22,272 nucleotides of DNA, taken from positions 1 to 22,272 of the forward strand of contig CAYNFX010000024.1 of assembly GCA_964396555.1 (NCBI GenBank), read 5' to 3'. The DNA is from Geofilum sp964396555 (GTDB lineage Bacteria; Bacteroidota; Bacteroidia; Bacteroidales; Marinilabiliaceae). The notes beneath the pieces are model-generated. The model made no database searches and was not told the DNA's origin. It was given only the letters and a program-made list of their open reading frames with translations. A program made the translations under genes and the position numbers. Positions 7,935 to 16,361 of the stretch are shown here, piece after piece; the first letter of the stretch is position 1, and each line of letters begins with the position of its first letter.

Positions 7935-9143
7935 TTATATCTTAAAGAAAAGATCCAACAGTTCCTCTCCCTTTACTTCTCCCAGAGAACCATTTTTAAC
8001 AGAAAACTCATTAAAAGTCTCAATGCTATCAGCCTGGAGTCCCTTCTTCATGATCATAAAAGGTACGGCAGCCCTTGTATGTGTACGGAGTCTGCAGGGT
8101 GTCGGGTGGTCAGGCAAAAGCAGTAATGCGTAATCCTCTCCCATTTTCTGAAGGCCCTCATACAAAGGCTTTAGCAGTCTGCGATCAAAATCCTCAATTA
8201 CCCTTTTCTTCAACAGAAAATCACCTTCATGACCTGCCTCGTCCATGGCTTCAATATGCAGGAAAACAAAAGGATGCCTTTTCAGTGCATCAAGAGCCGC
8301 AGCAGCCTTACCCTCATAATTTGTGTCATGCAGGCCTGTAGCCCCTTCCACATGTACCATCTCAAGACCAGCCAGTTTACCGATACCAAAGATAAGATCC
8401 ACAGCCGATATCACAGCACCAGATTCAATTCCAAATCGGTCCTTAAACGATGGCAAGTCAGGTTTATACCCTGGAGACCAAGGCCAGATTGAGTCAGCAC
8501 ATTTCTTACCCTCAGCTCTTCTTTTAACGTTAACGGGATGATTTTTAAGTACATCAACAGAGCGCTTCATAAGATCACAAAGCAAGGTTGCAGTATCATC
8601 AGCTTTTGAAGAATTGGCAACCGGAAATAAAGATACTGCGGGTTTTCCAGGGTGATCGTGAGGTGGAGTACACTTTACATCAGAATTACCTCCCTTGATA
8701 ATCAAAATATGTCTGTAGCTGGTGCCAGGATAAAATTTAACTCTGTCACTACCAAGTTTTTCATTGAGAACATCTATAAGCTCAGCAGCCTCGGGGCTGC
8801 TGATATGTCCCGCAGAGTGATTTACCAAAATTCCATCCTCAAGGGAAACAAGGTTACAGCGTAGTACAAGATCTTCGCTTTTAATATCAATACCCAGTGA
8901 AGCAGCCTCTATCACTCCCCTGCCCTGGAAATACTTTGCAGGAGGATATCCCAAAATATTCATATTTGCTATCTCACTACCTGGATGAAACTCGGGAGGC
9001 ACTGTGTGTACCAGACCCGTAGCAGCTTTTTTACATATTTCATCCATTACTGGAGTTTTAGCGGCCATGACAGGGGTCATGTCGCCAAGCATATCATCAG
9101 GCTCATCAGCCATTCCGTCGGTCAGGATTACTATAAACTTCAT
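7935..9143 (-). CDS. ApgM-like protein, proposed homoserine kinase (cofactor-independent phosphoglycerate mutase family)
   Basis: A 402-residue member of the archaeal-type, 2,3-bisphosphoglycerate-independent phosphoglycerate mutase branch of the alkaline phosphatase superfamily. Metal and nucleophile motifs are all present: DGMAD (D9), GSEIANMNILGY (S56, nucleophile position), HIEAMDEAGHEGD (D301, H305), and DHPTPCRLRTH (D345, H346, H355). Proteins of this subfamily beside threonine genes have been proposed as homoserine kinases (the family once named as hypothetical homoserine kinase) in organisms lacking ThrB. The gene lies 42 bp upstream of thrC on the same strand, which fits production of O-phosphohomoserine. 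A bifunctional thrA is often next in Bacteroidota but is absent here. Family assignment is firm; kinase activity is an inference from context. Confidence 0.85.
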   Translation of the reverse strand: MKFIVILTDGMADEPDDMLGDMTPVMAAKTPVMDEICKKAATGLVHTVPPEFHPGSEIANMNILGYPPAKYFQGRGVIEAASLGIDIKSEDLVLRCNLVSLEDGILVNHSAGHISSPEAAELIDVLNEKLGSDRVKFYPGTSYRHILIIKGGNSDVKCTPPHDHPGKPAVSLFPVANSSKADDTATLLCDLMKRSVDVLKNHPVNVKRRAEGKKCADSIWPWSPGYKPDLPSFKDRFGIESGAVISAVDLIFGIGKLAGLEMVHVEGATGLHDTNYEGKAAAALDALKRHPFVFLHIEAMDEAGHEGDFLLKKRVIEDFDRRLLKPLYEGLQKMGEDYALLLLPDHPTPCRLRTHTRAAVPFMIMKKGLQADSIETFNEFSVKNGSLGEVKGEELLDLFFKI

Positions 9144-9264
9144 ATAGGAAATGATTCATTATCAGTACCTGCATCAAAAATCCAAAAGAACAGGCCCCAA
9201 GGTTGTGCTTTTAAGATTCTCGGCAATACAAAGATTTGATTATAGTCTAATAGGATTATAAACG

Positions 9265-9272
9265 CAAAACTA
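9265..9272 (-). promoter_or_regulatory. Putative -7 box for the ApgM-like/thrC operon (TAGTTTTG)
   Basis: Exact TAnnTTTG match read on the minus strand, about 122 nt before the ApgM-like start. The leader it implies shows no clear attenuator hairpin. A TTG at 9297-9299 (minus strand) is the nearest -33 candidate, at slightly long spacing. Confidence 0.4.
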
Positions 9273-9387
9273 ACAATTTATCATTAGTATAAAAACCAAT
9301 GGTTATAGAAGTAACAAAACTCAGAGTTAATTTGCTCTGTGGTCACAGCATTTTATACTAAATTTAGCTTCAACAAAAAGAAAGAGG

Positions 9388-12300
9388 ATGGCAGGATTAC
9401 ATATTTACCGGGCTTCGGCAGGATCAGGAAAGACATTCAGGCTTGCACAAGAGTACCTGAAGCTACTATTCAGGGATCCCTTCAAATACAGGCATATTCT
9501 TGCCGTGACTTTTACAAACAAGGCGACCGGTGAGATGCGTGACCGCATTTTGAAGTCCCTTAGCGAACTGGCTGCTACTGATTGCAAAAATCCTGAGCAT
9601 CTAAAGGATCTGATTGACTACACAGGAATGAGTGAATCTCATGTCCGCCGCAAAGCGGACATGTTGCTAGGCATGCTGCTTCATGACTATTCCCGTTTTA
9701 GCATAAGCACAATTGACAGCTTTTTCCAGAAGGTGACCCGTTCCTTTGCCTATGAAATGGGCTTACCGGCCAGTTTCCGGGTTGAGCTCAAGCCTGAATA
9801 CATAATGACGCAGGCAATTGACCGGCTTATAATGGAGATGAACAGGCCCGAGTACAGGGAAACGAAGGAGTGGCTACTAAACTTTGCTCGTGAGAATATG
9901 GAGGAGCGCAGCAAGTGGAATATAGCCGGTGAGATACAAAGCATAAGCAGGGAGATCTTCAACGAGCAGTATCAGGCAAATGCAAGGACGCTTAACAGTC
10001 AGATAAGGAATAAGGAACACCTGACAACCTATAAGCAAACACTCAGGAAGATTATCAAGGATACAGATACTTTCCTTGAGGAAACCGGAAAGAAAGGACT
10101 TGAGATAATAGCCCGCTACAACCTGGATATCAACAAGGACTTTAAGGGTATGAGCAGGACTAATGTCAAGGTGTTTCAAAATATGGCCCGACTGGAGAAA
10201 CATATGGAAGTCGGTAAAATAGAGACTTTGCTTGAAAATATTGATAACTGGAAGAGAAAGGATAACAGCCGGGAAATTAATACTGCAATTGAAGCCGCAT
10301 ACAACAGTGGGCTCAAAGACTTGCTTACCAGGGCTGCAGAACTGATAAAATCAAGAAGAAGGGACTATTTTACTGCTAAAGAGATAGAAAGGGAGCTGAA
10401 CTCCCTTGGCCTGGTTCAGGATGTCTATGAGAAGATGAATGAGATATGTCGTACCAGAAATCTCTTTATCCTTGCAGGTACCAATCACCTGTTGTCGGGT
10501 ATTATTGACAACAATGACACTCCCTTTATTTACGAGAAGACCGGTACCAGATATGATCACTATATGATCGATGAGTTTCAGGATACATCATTTCTGCAAT
10601 ACCACAACTTTTACCCTCTTATAAAGGACTCACTTGCAGCTGGAAATGACTGTCTGGTTGTAGGAGATGTTAAACAGTCAATATACAGGTGGAGAAACTC
10701 AGACTGGAGCCTTCTGGCCGAGGCTGTCGAACAAGACTACAGGACCTACGGTGTAGAATCAATGACACTGGATACCAACTGGCGAAGTAGTGCCGGTGTA
10801 ATAAACTTCAACAACGAATTCTTTACCTATGCAGCTGAAGCACTACAGGGCAAGCTGAATGGGGAGATTCCAGGAGACCTGATCGAAGACGAAGAAGTTA
10901 GTCCCTACCAGTCAAGAATCAGCAGGGCTTTTGCAGACGTAAGTCAGTTTGCCTCTCCTAGGGGCAAAGCTCTTAAAGGCGAGATATTCATAAAGGCCGT
11001 TGATACAACAGATAAAGATGATTACAATGATGCAGCCTTAAATCAAACTGTGGGGAGAATTGAGCAGTTGCTTGCTCAGGGCTATGATGCATCTGATATA
11101 GCAGTTCTGGTTCGCCGAAATGAAGAAGGCGCCGAAATTTCAGACGCCTTGCTTTCGGGCAGATACCACTCTGAAGGTAAAGCCATTGAAGTTATAAGCA
11201 ACGACTCCCTGCTTCTGGGTAAATCAGAAGCCATCAGACTTCTGATTGGGCAACTGAAATTGATTAGCAGGCCCGATGATCCTGTTTCAGAATCCTTTGT
11301 AAGGCTCTACCTTTTGCGTAACCTATCCGCCGAAAATCCAAGCAGCAGGTTGGAGAATATTTCTGGACATATGTTGGGAAGCGCCGAGGACCAATTGTGG
11401 AATGACTACAAGGACAACCTGTTTGCTCTCCGCGAAAAGCCGGTATATGAACTTGTTGAAAGGTTGACCGAACTACTTCCTGAAGAACTTAGAGTAAGAG
11501 ACTCAGTCTATTTGCAAACATTTATGAGTATCTGTCTGGACTTTATTAATCAGGAGAGTCCGGATCTTAATAAATTTCTTGATTATTGGGAAATAAACGG
11601 TGCAGGAACCTCCCTGTCAGTTCCTGACAACCGAAATGCAATTCGTGTAATGACAATACACAAGTCAAAGGGACTTGAGTTTAGGGCTGTTGTAATACCC
11701 TTTGCAAACTGGAAATTCTTTGACGCAAGAAAAGCAGGGCTTATATGGGTAAAGCCAGATAAGGGGCCTTTCAACGGACTTGCTTTGGTTCCAGTCAAAG
11801 TCAAGAAGGACCTGGCAAACACTCACTTTGCAAAGCATTACTTCAACGAACTGCTTCAATACTATGTAGACAATCTCAACCTTGCTTATGTAGCCTTTAC
11901 ACGTGCAAAGCACAGCCTTAATATTATCTGTCAGATCGACAGTAAGAAAGACAAGGATAAATCAGATGGATTTAATGATATCGGTGAACTTCTGTACAAG
12001 TTTATACAAAATGCCGGAGACGGCTTTGATTCCTCAGCCTTTGAATATCATAGTATCACAGAAGCCGAATCTATCCAAAATGCTGTTTCCCCAAAGGAGA
12101 AATACAGCAAGGCCAACCGTGAGTATATCCAGACTGAAAGCAGGACTGTCACACTTGAGTCCTGGGAGGACAGGACACTGATACATCTTGAAAGTGAGAA
12201 TTACTTTGATAATGAAGACAGTTCACTGCTCCGAGGAAGGGTTATCCACTCAATCTTTGAGAACATCAGGGTACAGGATGATGTGGACAAGGCTATCAGA

Positions 12301-12648
12301 AGACTTGTATTTGATGGAATGATAGGGGAAGATGAGGCCATCCGTTACCATGACAGCATCTTGGAATGGTTGTCCCACCCGACTGTGACCCACTGGTTTG
12401 ATGGCAGCTATCAAGTTAAGACCGAAGCCGCAATACTCTTCAAAACTGAGAAACGTCCTGACAGGGTTATGATAAAAGGCGATGAAGTAGTTGTTGTGGA
12501 CTACAAATTCGGCCGCAGGATGAATACTGCTCACTTCAGGCAGGTAGAGCAATATATGAGGCTTATCAGGCAAATGGGCTACAAGAATGTACAAGGCTAT
12601 CTGTGGTATGCCGGAATGGGCAATATAAGAAAGGTGGAGCTGAGCTAG
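9388..12648 (+). CDS. AddA/RecB-like UvrD-family helicase with C-terminal PD-(D/E)XK nuclease
   Basis: This 1086-residue superfamily 1A helicase-nuclease should process double-strand breaks for recombination. Helicase motifs in order: I ASAGSGKT (9-16), Ia AVTFTNKATGEM (39-50), II DEFQDT (395-400), III GDVKQSIYRWR (426-436), IV NWRSS (464-468), V IHKSKGLEF (757-765), and VI VAFTRAKHSL (835-844). The nuclease follows: GRVIHSIFE with H954, then D1025, D1038 and K1040 in VVVVDYK, the intact RecB-type active site. No Fe-S cysteine cluster is seen, as expected for AddA rather than AddB. A co-acting AddB-like subunit would be expected, but none is adjacent. The gene diverges from the ApgM-like gene; the next gene, a cupin, begins 102 bp downstream. 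The start is the first ATG before the Walker A motif. Confidence 0.9.
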   Translation: MAGLHIYRASAGSGKTFRLAQEYLKLLFRDPFKYRHILAVTFTNKATGEMRDRILKSLSELAATDCKNPEHLKDLIDYTGMSESHVRRKADMLLGMLLHDYSRFSISTIDSFFQKVTRSFAYEMGLPASFRVELKPEYIMTQAIDRLIMEMNRPEYRETKEWLLNFARENMEERSKWNIAGEIQSISREIFNEQYQANARTLNSQIRNKEHLTTYKQTLRKIIKDTDTFLEETGKKGLEIIARYNLDINKDFKGMSRTNVKVFQNMARLEKHMEVGKIETLLENIDNWKRKDNSREINTAIEAAYNSGLKDLLTRAAELIKSRRRDYFTAKEIERELNSLGLVQDVYEKMNEICRTRNLFILAGTNHLLSGIIDNNDTPFIYEKTGTRYDHYMIDEFQDTSFLQYHNFYPLIKDSLAAGNDCLVVGDVKQSIYRWRNSDWSLLAEAVEQDYRTYGVESMTLDTNWRSSAGVINFNNEFFTYAAEALQGKLNGEIPGDLIEDEEVSPYQSRISRAFADVSQFASPRGKALKGEIFIKAVDTTDKDDYNDAALNQTVGRIEQLLAQGYDASDIAVLVRRNEEGAEISDALLSGRYHSEGKAIEVISNDSLLLGKSEAIRLLIGQLKLISRPDDPVSESFVRLYLLRNLSAENPSSRLENISGHMLGSAEDQLWNDYKDNLFALREKPVYELVERLTELLPEELRVRDSVYLQTFMSICLDFINQESPDLNKFLDYWEINGAGTSLSVPDNRNAIRVMTIHKSKGLEFRAVVIPFANWKFFDARKAGLIWVKPDKGPFNGLALVPVKVKKDLANTHFAKHYFNELLQYYVDNLNLAYVAFTRAKHSLNIICQIDSKKDKDKSDGFNDIGELLYKFIQNAGDGFDSSAFEYHSITEAESIQNAVSPKEKYSKANREYIQTESRTVTLESWEDRTLIHLESENYFDNEDSSLLRGRVIHSIFENIRVQDDVDKAIRRLVFDGMIGEDEAIRYHDSILEWLSHPTVTHWFDGSYQVKTEAAILFKTEKRPDRVMIKGDEVVVVDYKFGRRMNTAHFRQVEQYMRLIRQMGYKNVQGYLWYAGMGNIRKVELS

Positions 12649-12750
12649 AACATATGCTGTAAAACAGGCAGGTGAACAAACAGCAATATCTCCTGTTTTG
12701 AAGAAAAGGGGCACAGTAGCGGCCCACAGTAAACTAAAAAACTATTAGTT

Positions 12751-13074
12751 ATGGCAACAGAAAGCGCAAAGATCATCGCCTTCAGGGATAGTATCCAATA
12801 TGTAAATGACAGCATTGTAAGTCAGCAGATAATCAAGAACTCCTCAGGCAACGTAACACTTTTTGCCTTTGACAAGGATCAACAACTCAGTGAGCATTCA
12901 GCTCCCTTTGATGCACTTGTCCAGGTACTTGACGGAACTACTGAGATTAGAATCGCAGGTAAGCCCTATTCGCTAAAGTCCGGAGAAGCAATTATCCTGC
13001 CGGCAAATGTGCCTCATGCAGTATATGCATCAGAACGCTTTATGATGCTGCTTACAATGATAAAGGGACAATAA
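12751..13074 (+). CDS. Small single-domain cupin protein
   Basis: A 107-residue single-domain cupin (double-stranded beta-helix). Motif 1 reads EHSAPFDALVQVLDG (48-62) and keeps only one histidine (H49) of the usual HxH pair, with Q58 where a glutamate is common. Motif 2 is LPANVPHAVYA (83-93) with H89. The incomplete metal set makes the bound metal, and enzymatic function, uncertain; many such small cupins have no assigned reaction. It lies 102 bp downstream of the helicase-nuclease gene on the same strand. It ends before a strong terminator. I cannot tell whether it is co-transcribed with the helicase; no -7 box is visible in the gap. Substrate is unknown. Confidence 0.85.
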   Translation: MATESAKIIAFRDSIQYVNDSIVSQQIIKNSSGNVTLFAFDKDQQLSEHSAPFDALVQVLDGTTEIRIAGKPYSLKSGEAIILPANVPHAVYASERFMMLLTMIKGQ

Positions 13075-13175
13075 GCTTGTTGGCAGCAAAGTGTACAGTT
13101 TTATTAAGGTGTAAGCAAAGCAAGCTTTCGGAAATACAAAATACCTGAATATAAATACCTTTGTACCATATAAAT

Positions 13176-13205
13176 AAAAATGCAGCTCCTTGCAGCTGCA
13201 TTTTT
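13176..13205. terminator. Bidirectional intrinsic terminator between the cupin gene and pyrI
   Basis: A perfect 12-bp stem (AAAAATGCAGCT / AGCTGCATTTTT) with a 6-nt loop, followed by a T run on plus and by T residues on minus. It serves the convergent cupin (+) and pyrI (-) genes. Confidence 0.85.
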
Positions 13206-13235
13206 TGCTTCAAATAGGAAAATAAAGCCCTCTCT

Positions 13236-13694
13236 TTATACCATTCTCAACTCATCACGAGTTGTTATTTTCTCACAGTAGTGGCATTCCAGAGCCAGTT
13301 CTTCCTTATCCATTACCCTAAAGCGGGTCTGGACGGATTCGTGGTTACAAATACATTTTGGATTGAAGCATTTAACTATACCAACAATCTCGTCCGGTAT
13401 TGTAACATGCTTTTTCTCAACCACCTCGTAGTCCCTTATAATATTCAGATGAGCATTTGGGGCAACAAGTGATATCTTGTTTATCTCATTGGGCTCGAAA
13501 AACTTGTCAGACACCTTAATAATTGCCTTTTTCAAGTATTTCTTGCTGTCAAGGTTAGCACCAAAGGTTATCTGGTTTGGTATCTTGTCAAGGCCGAGAA
13601 TTGTAATTACATTGAAAAGTGAAGCCGCCGGAATATGGTCTATTACAGTTCCATTTTCTATAGCGCTTACCTGAAGTTGTTTCTTACTTGACAT
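13236..13694 (-). CDS. pyrI: Aspartate carbamoyltransferase regulatory subunit
   Basis: This subunit binds nucleotide effectors (CTP, ATP) and holds catalytic trimers together in the class B ATCase holoenzyme. Its 152 residues match the E. coli length closely. The N-terminal allosteric domain includes IENGTVIDHIP (12-22). The C-terminal zinc domain has the four cysteine ligands C109, C114, C137 and C140 in KCFNPKC and ECHYC. The gene follows pyrB by 33 bp on the same strand, and the pair should be co-expressed. Conserved zinc ligands suggest a functional, allosterically controlled enzyme. The transcript ends at the terminator just beyond its stop. Confidence 0.96.
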   Translation of the reverse strand: MSSKKQLQVSAIENGTVIDHIPAASLFNVITILGLDKIPNQITFGANLDSKKYLKKAIIKVSDKFFEPNEINKISLVAPNAHLNIIRDYEVVEKKHVTIPDEIVGIVKCFNPKCICNHESVQTRFRVMDKEELALECHYCEKITTRDELRMV

Positions 13695-13727
13695 GTTGTG
13701 TAATTTTTTGTAATTGGATATTAAAGC

Positions 13728-14633
13728 TTATTTCAGACCCATAATTGAAGCGATAATTGCCATACGGGTATAAACACCGTTCTCAGCCTGTTTGAAGTAA
13801 TAAGCCTTAGTATTTGCATCAACATCATCTGCAATTTCATTAACCCTTGGCAGAGGATGCAATACCTTAAGGTTGTCTTTCGTATTATCGAGCATTGAGT
13901 TGCGCAGCACATAGGTGTTCTTGACCCTCTCATACTCCATAGGGTCAGAGAAGCGTTCCTTCTGAACCCTGGTCATATAGAGGATATCTGCTGTTTCCAG
14001 ATTGCTAATATCACTTTGCTCATAATACTTAATACCCTTTTGCTGGCAGAAGCGCAGATACTCCTTTGGCATAGACATTTCCTTTGGAGCCACGAAGTAG
14101 AAAGTAGGATTAAAATGCGACATTGCCATCAGTAGGGAGTGAACCGTACGGCCGTACTTAAGGTCACCAACCATATAGATTGTCAGATTTTCCAAAGTCC
14201 CCTGTGTTTTCTTGATAGAATACAGGTCAAGCAGAGTCTGTGTAGGATGCTGGTTGGCACCGTCACCGGCATTTATAACCGGTACTCTGGATTGTTCTGA
14301 AGCATAGCGGGCACTACCTTCAAGGGGATGTCTCATTACAATAAGGTCAGCATAGTTGCTGACCATTTTAATAGTATCCTTCAAAGTTTCACCCTTGGTA
14401 GTAGAAGAAGAAGCAGAATCAGAAAATCCGATAACCCTTGCACCAAGGCGGTTAATAGCAGTTTCAAAACTTAGTCTGGTACGGGTTGAAGGCTCAAAGA
14501 AAAGAGTGGCCACCACTTTATCCGTCATCAGGGGCTGATTGGGATTAGCTTCGAAATCAGCAGCAAGTTCAAGAATCCTAAGGATCTCGTCCCTGGAATA
14601 ATCGGTAATAGAGATTAAGCTTCTATTTTTCAT
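13728..14633 (-). CDS. pyrB: Aspartate carbamoyltransferase catalytic subunit
   Basis: Catalyses carbamoyl phosphate + L-aspartate to N-carbamoyl-L-aspartate, the first committed step of pyrimidine synthesis. The 301-residue protein shows the carbamoyl-phosphate motif STRTR at 49-53, the 80s loop around K80 (SSSTTKGET), GDGANQHPTQ at 123-132, and the HPLPRVNEI segment at 259-267 that contributes to the aspartate site. The ATG at 14631-14633 is the only sensible start. An exact TATTTTTG box lies 43 nt upstream. It precedes pyrI by 33 bp, giving the class B holoenzyme arrangement. Confidence 0.97.
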   Translation of the reverse strand: MKNRSLISITDYSRDEILRILELAADFEANPNQPLMTDKVVATLFFEPSTRTRLSFETAINRLGARVIGFSDSASSSTTKGETLKDTIKMVSNYADLIVMRHPLEGSARYASEQSRVPVINAGDGANQHPTQTLLDLYSIKKTQGTLENLTIYMVGDLKYGRTVHSLLMAMSHFNPTFYFVAPKEMSMPKEYLRFCQQKGIKYYEQSDISNLETADILYMTRVQKERFSDPMEYERVKNTYVLRNSMLDNTKDNLKVLHPLPRVNEIADDVDANTKAYYFKQAENGVYTRMAIIASIMGLK

Positions 14634-14675
14634 TTGTTTTATATCAAAAGTATGAAATCTTCCCTTATTTTAAGG

Positions 14676-14683
14676 CAAAAATA
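14676..14683 (-). promoter_or_regulatory. Putative -7 box for pyrBI (TATTTTTG)
   Basis: Exact TAnnTTTG match on the minus strand, ending 43 nt before the pyrB ATG. The -33 region (about 14706-14711) reads TGTGTG and is weak. The same octamer occurs upstream of the GH3/serine-hydrolase gene. Confidence 0.45.
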
Positions 14684-14733
14684 GCTGTTTTTTTGTAGTA
14701 CTTTTACACACAGAAGACAATAAATACGGTAAC

Positions 14734-14759
14734 ATCTGGGAGCCTTGAGGCTCCCAGAT
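14734..14759. repeat. GC-rich hairpin between pyrB and the M18 peptidase gene
   Basis: A perfect 11-bp inverted repeat (ATCTGGGAGCC / GGCTCCCAGAT) with a TTGA loop. No T run follows on either strand, so it is not a normal terminator. It ends 29 nt before the M18 ATG and lies upstream of the pyrB promoter box. It may be a 5'-UTR stem for the peptidase mRNA or a protein-binding palindrome. Confidence 0.6.
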
Positions 14760-14788
14760 AAGTATCCCGGCAAAATAATTAAACTGAT

Positions 14789-16245
14789 ATGACAGAAGCA
14801 CACAAAGTAGCTGAATCGCTTATTGAATTTATTCACAAGAGCAGCAGTACCTTCCATGCTGTATCTACTATGGCACAACGGTTGAAAGAAGCAGGGTTCG
14901 AGGAACTTGATCTAAGAGATAAGTGGGAAATTGAAAAGGGAGGCAATTATTTCGTAACACGCAATGGTACAGCTATGTTCGCCTTCTCGGTGGGGCAAGG
15001 TGATTCTTCAAAGGATGGCTTTAGGATAGTTGCAGCGCATAGCGACTCTCCCACTTTTAGGATAAAACCGGATCCGGAAATTTTGAGTGACAATTACTTT
15101 GTGAAGCTCAACACAGAAGTTTACGGAGGTCCGATATTGATGACCTGGCTTGACAGACCACTTTCAATTGCAGGAAGGGTCAGTCTCCGTAGTACGAATC
15201 CACTGTGGCCTGATAACAGGTTGCTTGACTTCCGTCGCCCCGTTGTTATTATTCCTTCACTTGCAATTCACTTTAACAGAAGTGTGAATGATGGGGTGGA
15301 ATTAAACCGTCAGAAGGATATGTTGCCACTCATAGGTATTGGTGGCGAAGGAGGGCTTGAAAAGGACATGTTGAAGGAAATGATAGCCAGCGAGCTGGGC
15401 ATAGACAAATCAAACATTCTGGAATACGATCTGACCCTTTATGAATTCAATAAAGGCTGTACTATGGGCAGTAAACAGGAGTTTATTTCCTCTCCCAAGC
15501 TGGACAACCTTGCAATGGCACATGCGGCTCTTGAAGGCTTGTTAAGCAGCAAGGCAGGCAAGGCAACCAGGATGATTGCAATTTTCGACAATGAAGAAGT
15601 TGGAAGCCTCACAAAACAGGGTGCAGACTCCCCACTTTTCAGGCATATTATTGAAAGGATACTCAATAAATTAGGACTTGACAATGAGGGTATACAGCGA
15701 AGTATCTATTCATCATTTATGGTTTCAGCTGATATGGCACATAGTGTCCATCCAAATTATATTGAAAAACAAGACCCGGTCTTGCATCCTAAGCTAAATA
15801 AGGGACCTGTTATCAAGATNNNNNNNNNNNNNNNNNNNNNNNNNNNNNNNNNNNNNNNNNNNNNNNNNNNNNNNNNNNNNNNNNNNNNNNNNNNNNNNNN
15901 NNNNNNNNNNNNNNNNNNNAAAAACAAGACCCGGTCTTGCATCCTAAGCTAAATAAGGGACCTGTTATCAAGATTACTGCAAATCAGAAATACACAAGTG
16001 ATTCGGACAGTATCGCTGTCTTTGAGCAGATTTGCAAGCAAGCAGACGTTCCCTACCAGAAATTTGTCAACCGTTCCGACATTGCAGGTGGCTCTACCCT
16101 GGGTAATATAAGCACCGGACAGATTGATATCAGATGTGTTGACGTCGGTAATCCAATGCTGGCTATGCACTCGGTCAGGGAACTGGCAGGAACCGAAGAT
16201 CAGGTTTGGATGATAAAGGCATTAAAGACTTTCCTAGAACTTTAG
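14789..16245 (+). CDS. M18 family aminopeptidase, interrupted by a scaffold gap
   Basis: This is a zinc aminopeptidase of the M18 (APEB/aspartyl aminopeptidase-like) family that removes N-terminal residues in the cytoplasm. As given, the ORF is broken by 100 N residues, and the 55 nt before the gap are repeated identically after it. Removing the gap and one copy (155 nt) restores one 433-residue ORF, a normal M18 length, ending at TAG 16243-16245. In that rejoined protein the metal ligands fit the family: H84 and D86 in AAHSDSP, D239 in KLDN, E269/E270 in FDNEEVGS, D315 in SADMAHSVHPNY, and H409 in AMHSVRE; GGSTLGN is also present. The gene diverges from pyrB. The frame break is an assembly artefact, not a real mutation. 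Confidence 0.93.
15765..15819. repeat. First copy of a 55-nt duplicated contig end
   Basis: These 55 nt are identical to 15920-15974 and directly abut the N run. Exact duplication of contig ends flanking a gap is the signature of un-merged overlapping contigs. Confidence 0.9.
15820..15919. other. Assembly gap of exactly 100 N
   Basis: One hundred N residues, the conventional placeholder for a scaffold gap of unknown size. The flanks overlap by 55 nt, so the true gap size is probably zero. Confidence 0.98.
15920..15974. repeat. Second copy of the 55-nt duplicated contig end
   Basis: Identical to 15765-15819. Dropping this copy together with the N run restores the M18 reading frame. Confidence 0.9.
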
Positions 16246-16273
16246 AGGTCTGGAACTATAGCGAACATACATA

Positions 16274-16311
16274 AGGGGGGGGGTACATCTGACAGATAGC
16301 CCCTCTTTTTT
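16274..16311 (+). terminator. Probable terminator after the M18 peptidase gene
   Basis: A G-rich arm containing a G9 run (16275-16283) can pair with CCCC at 16300-16303, with an inner ATCT-GAC-AGAT stem, followed by six T residues at 16306-16311. The stem has internal mismatches, so it is less regular than the other terminators in the window. Confidence 0.6.
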
Positions 16312-16361
16312 GTTATTACAGACTAGCAAATCCAGTTTTAGCAGGACTTGTTGGTATTTTC

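Noticed and set aside
9327..9334. TTAATTTG as a -7 box for the helicase-nuclease gene
   Set aside because: It mismatches the invariant A at position 2 and has no -33 partner; too weak to annotate.
12661..12699. AAAACAGG / CCTGTTTT inverted repeat after the helicase-nuclease gene as a terminator
   Set aside because: Only 8 bp with a 23-nt loop and no T run beyond the arm. It may be fortuitous and does not settle whether the cupin is co-transcribed.
12250..12714. 154-codon open frame on the minus strand
   Set aside because: It is antisense to the nuclease domain of the AddA-like gene, which has intact catalytic motifs; the antisense product has no recognisable features.
13073..13127. AAGCTTG / CAAGCTT inverted repeat downstream of the cupin gene
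   Set aside because: Seven base pairs separated by about 41 nt, with no T run; weaker than the clear terminator at 13176-13205.
13156..13163. TACCTTTG, an exact -7 box on the plus strand
   Set aside because: It lies only 12 nt before the terminator at 13176 and faces no gene, so a functional transcript is unlikely; probably chance.
15820..15919. A mobile element or repeat hidden in the N run of the M18 gene
   Set aside because: The flanks overlap exactly by 55 nt and rejoin in frame, so there is no need to suppose any missing sequence.
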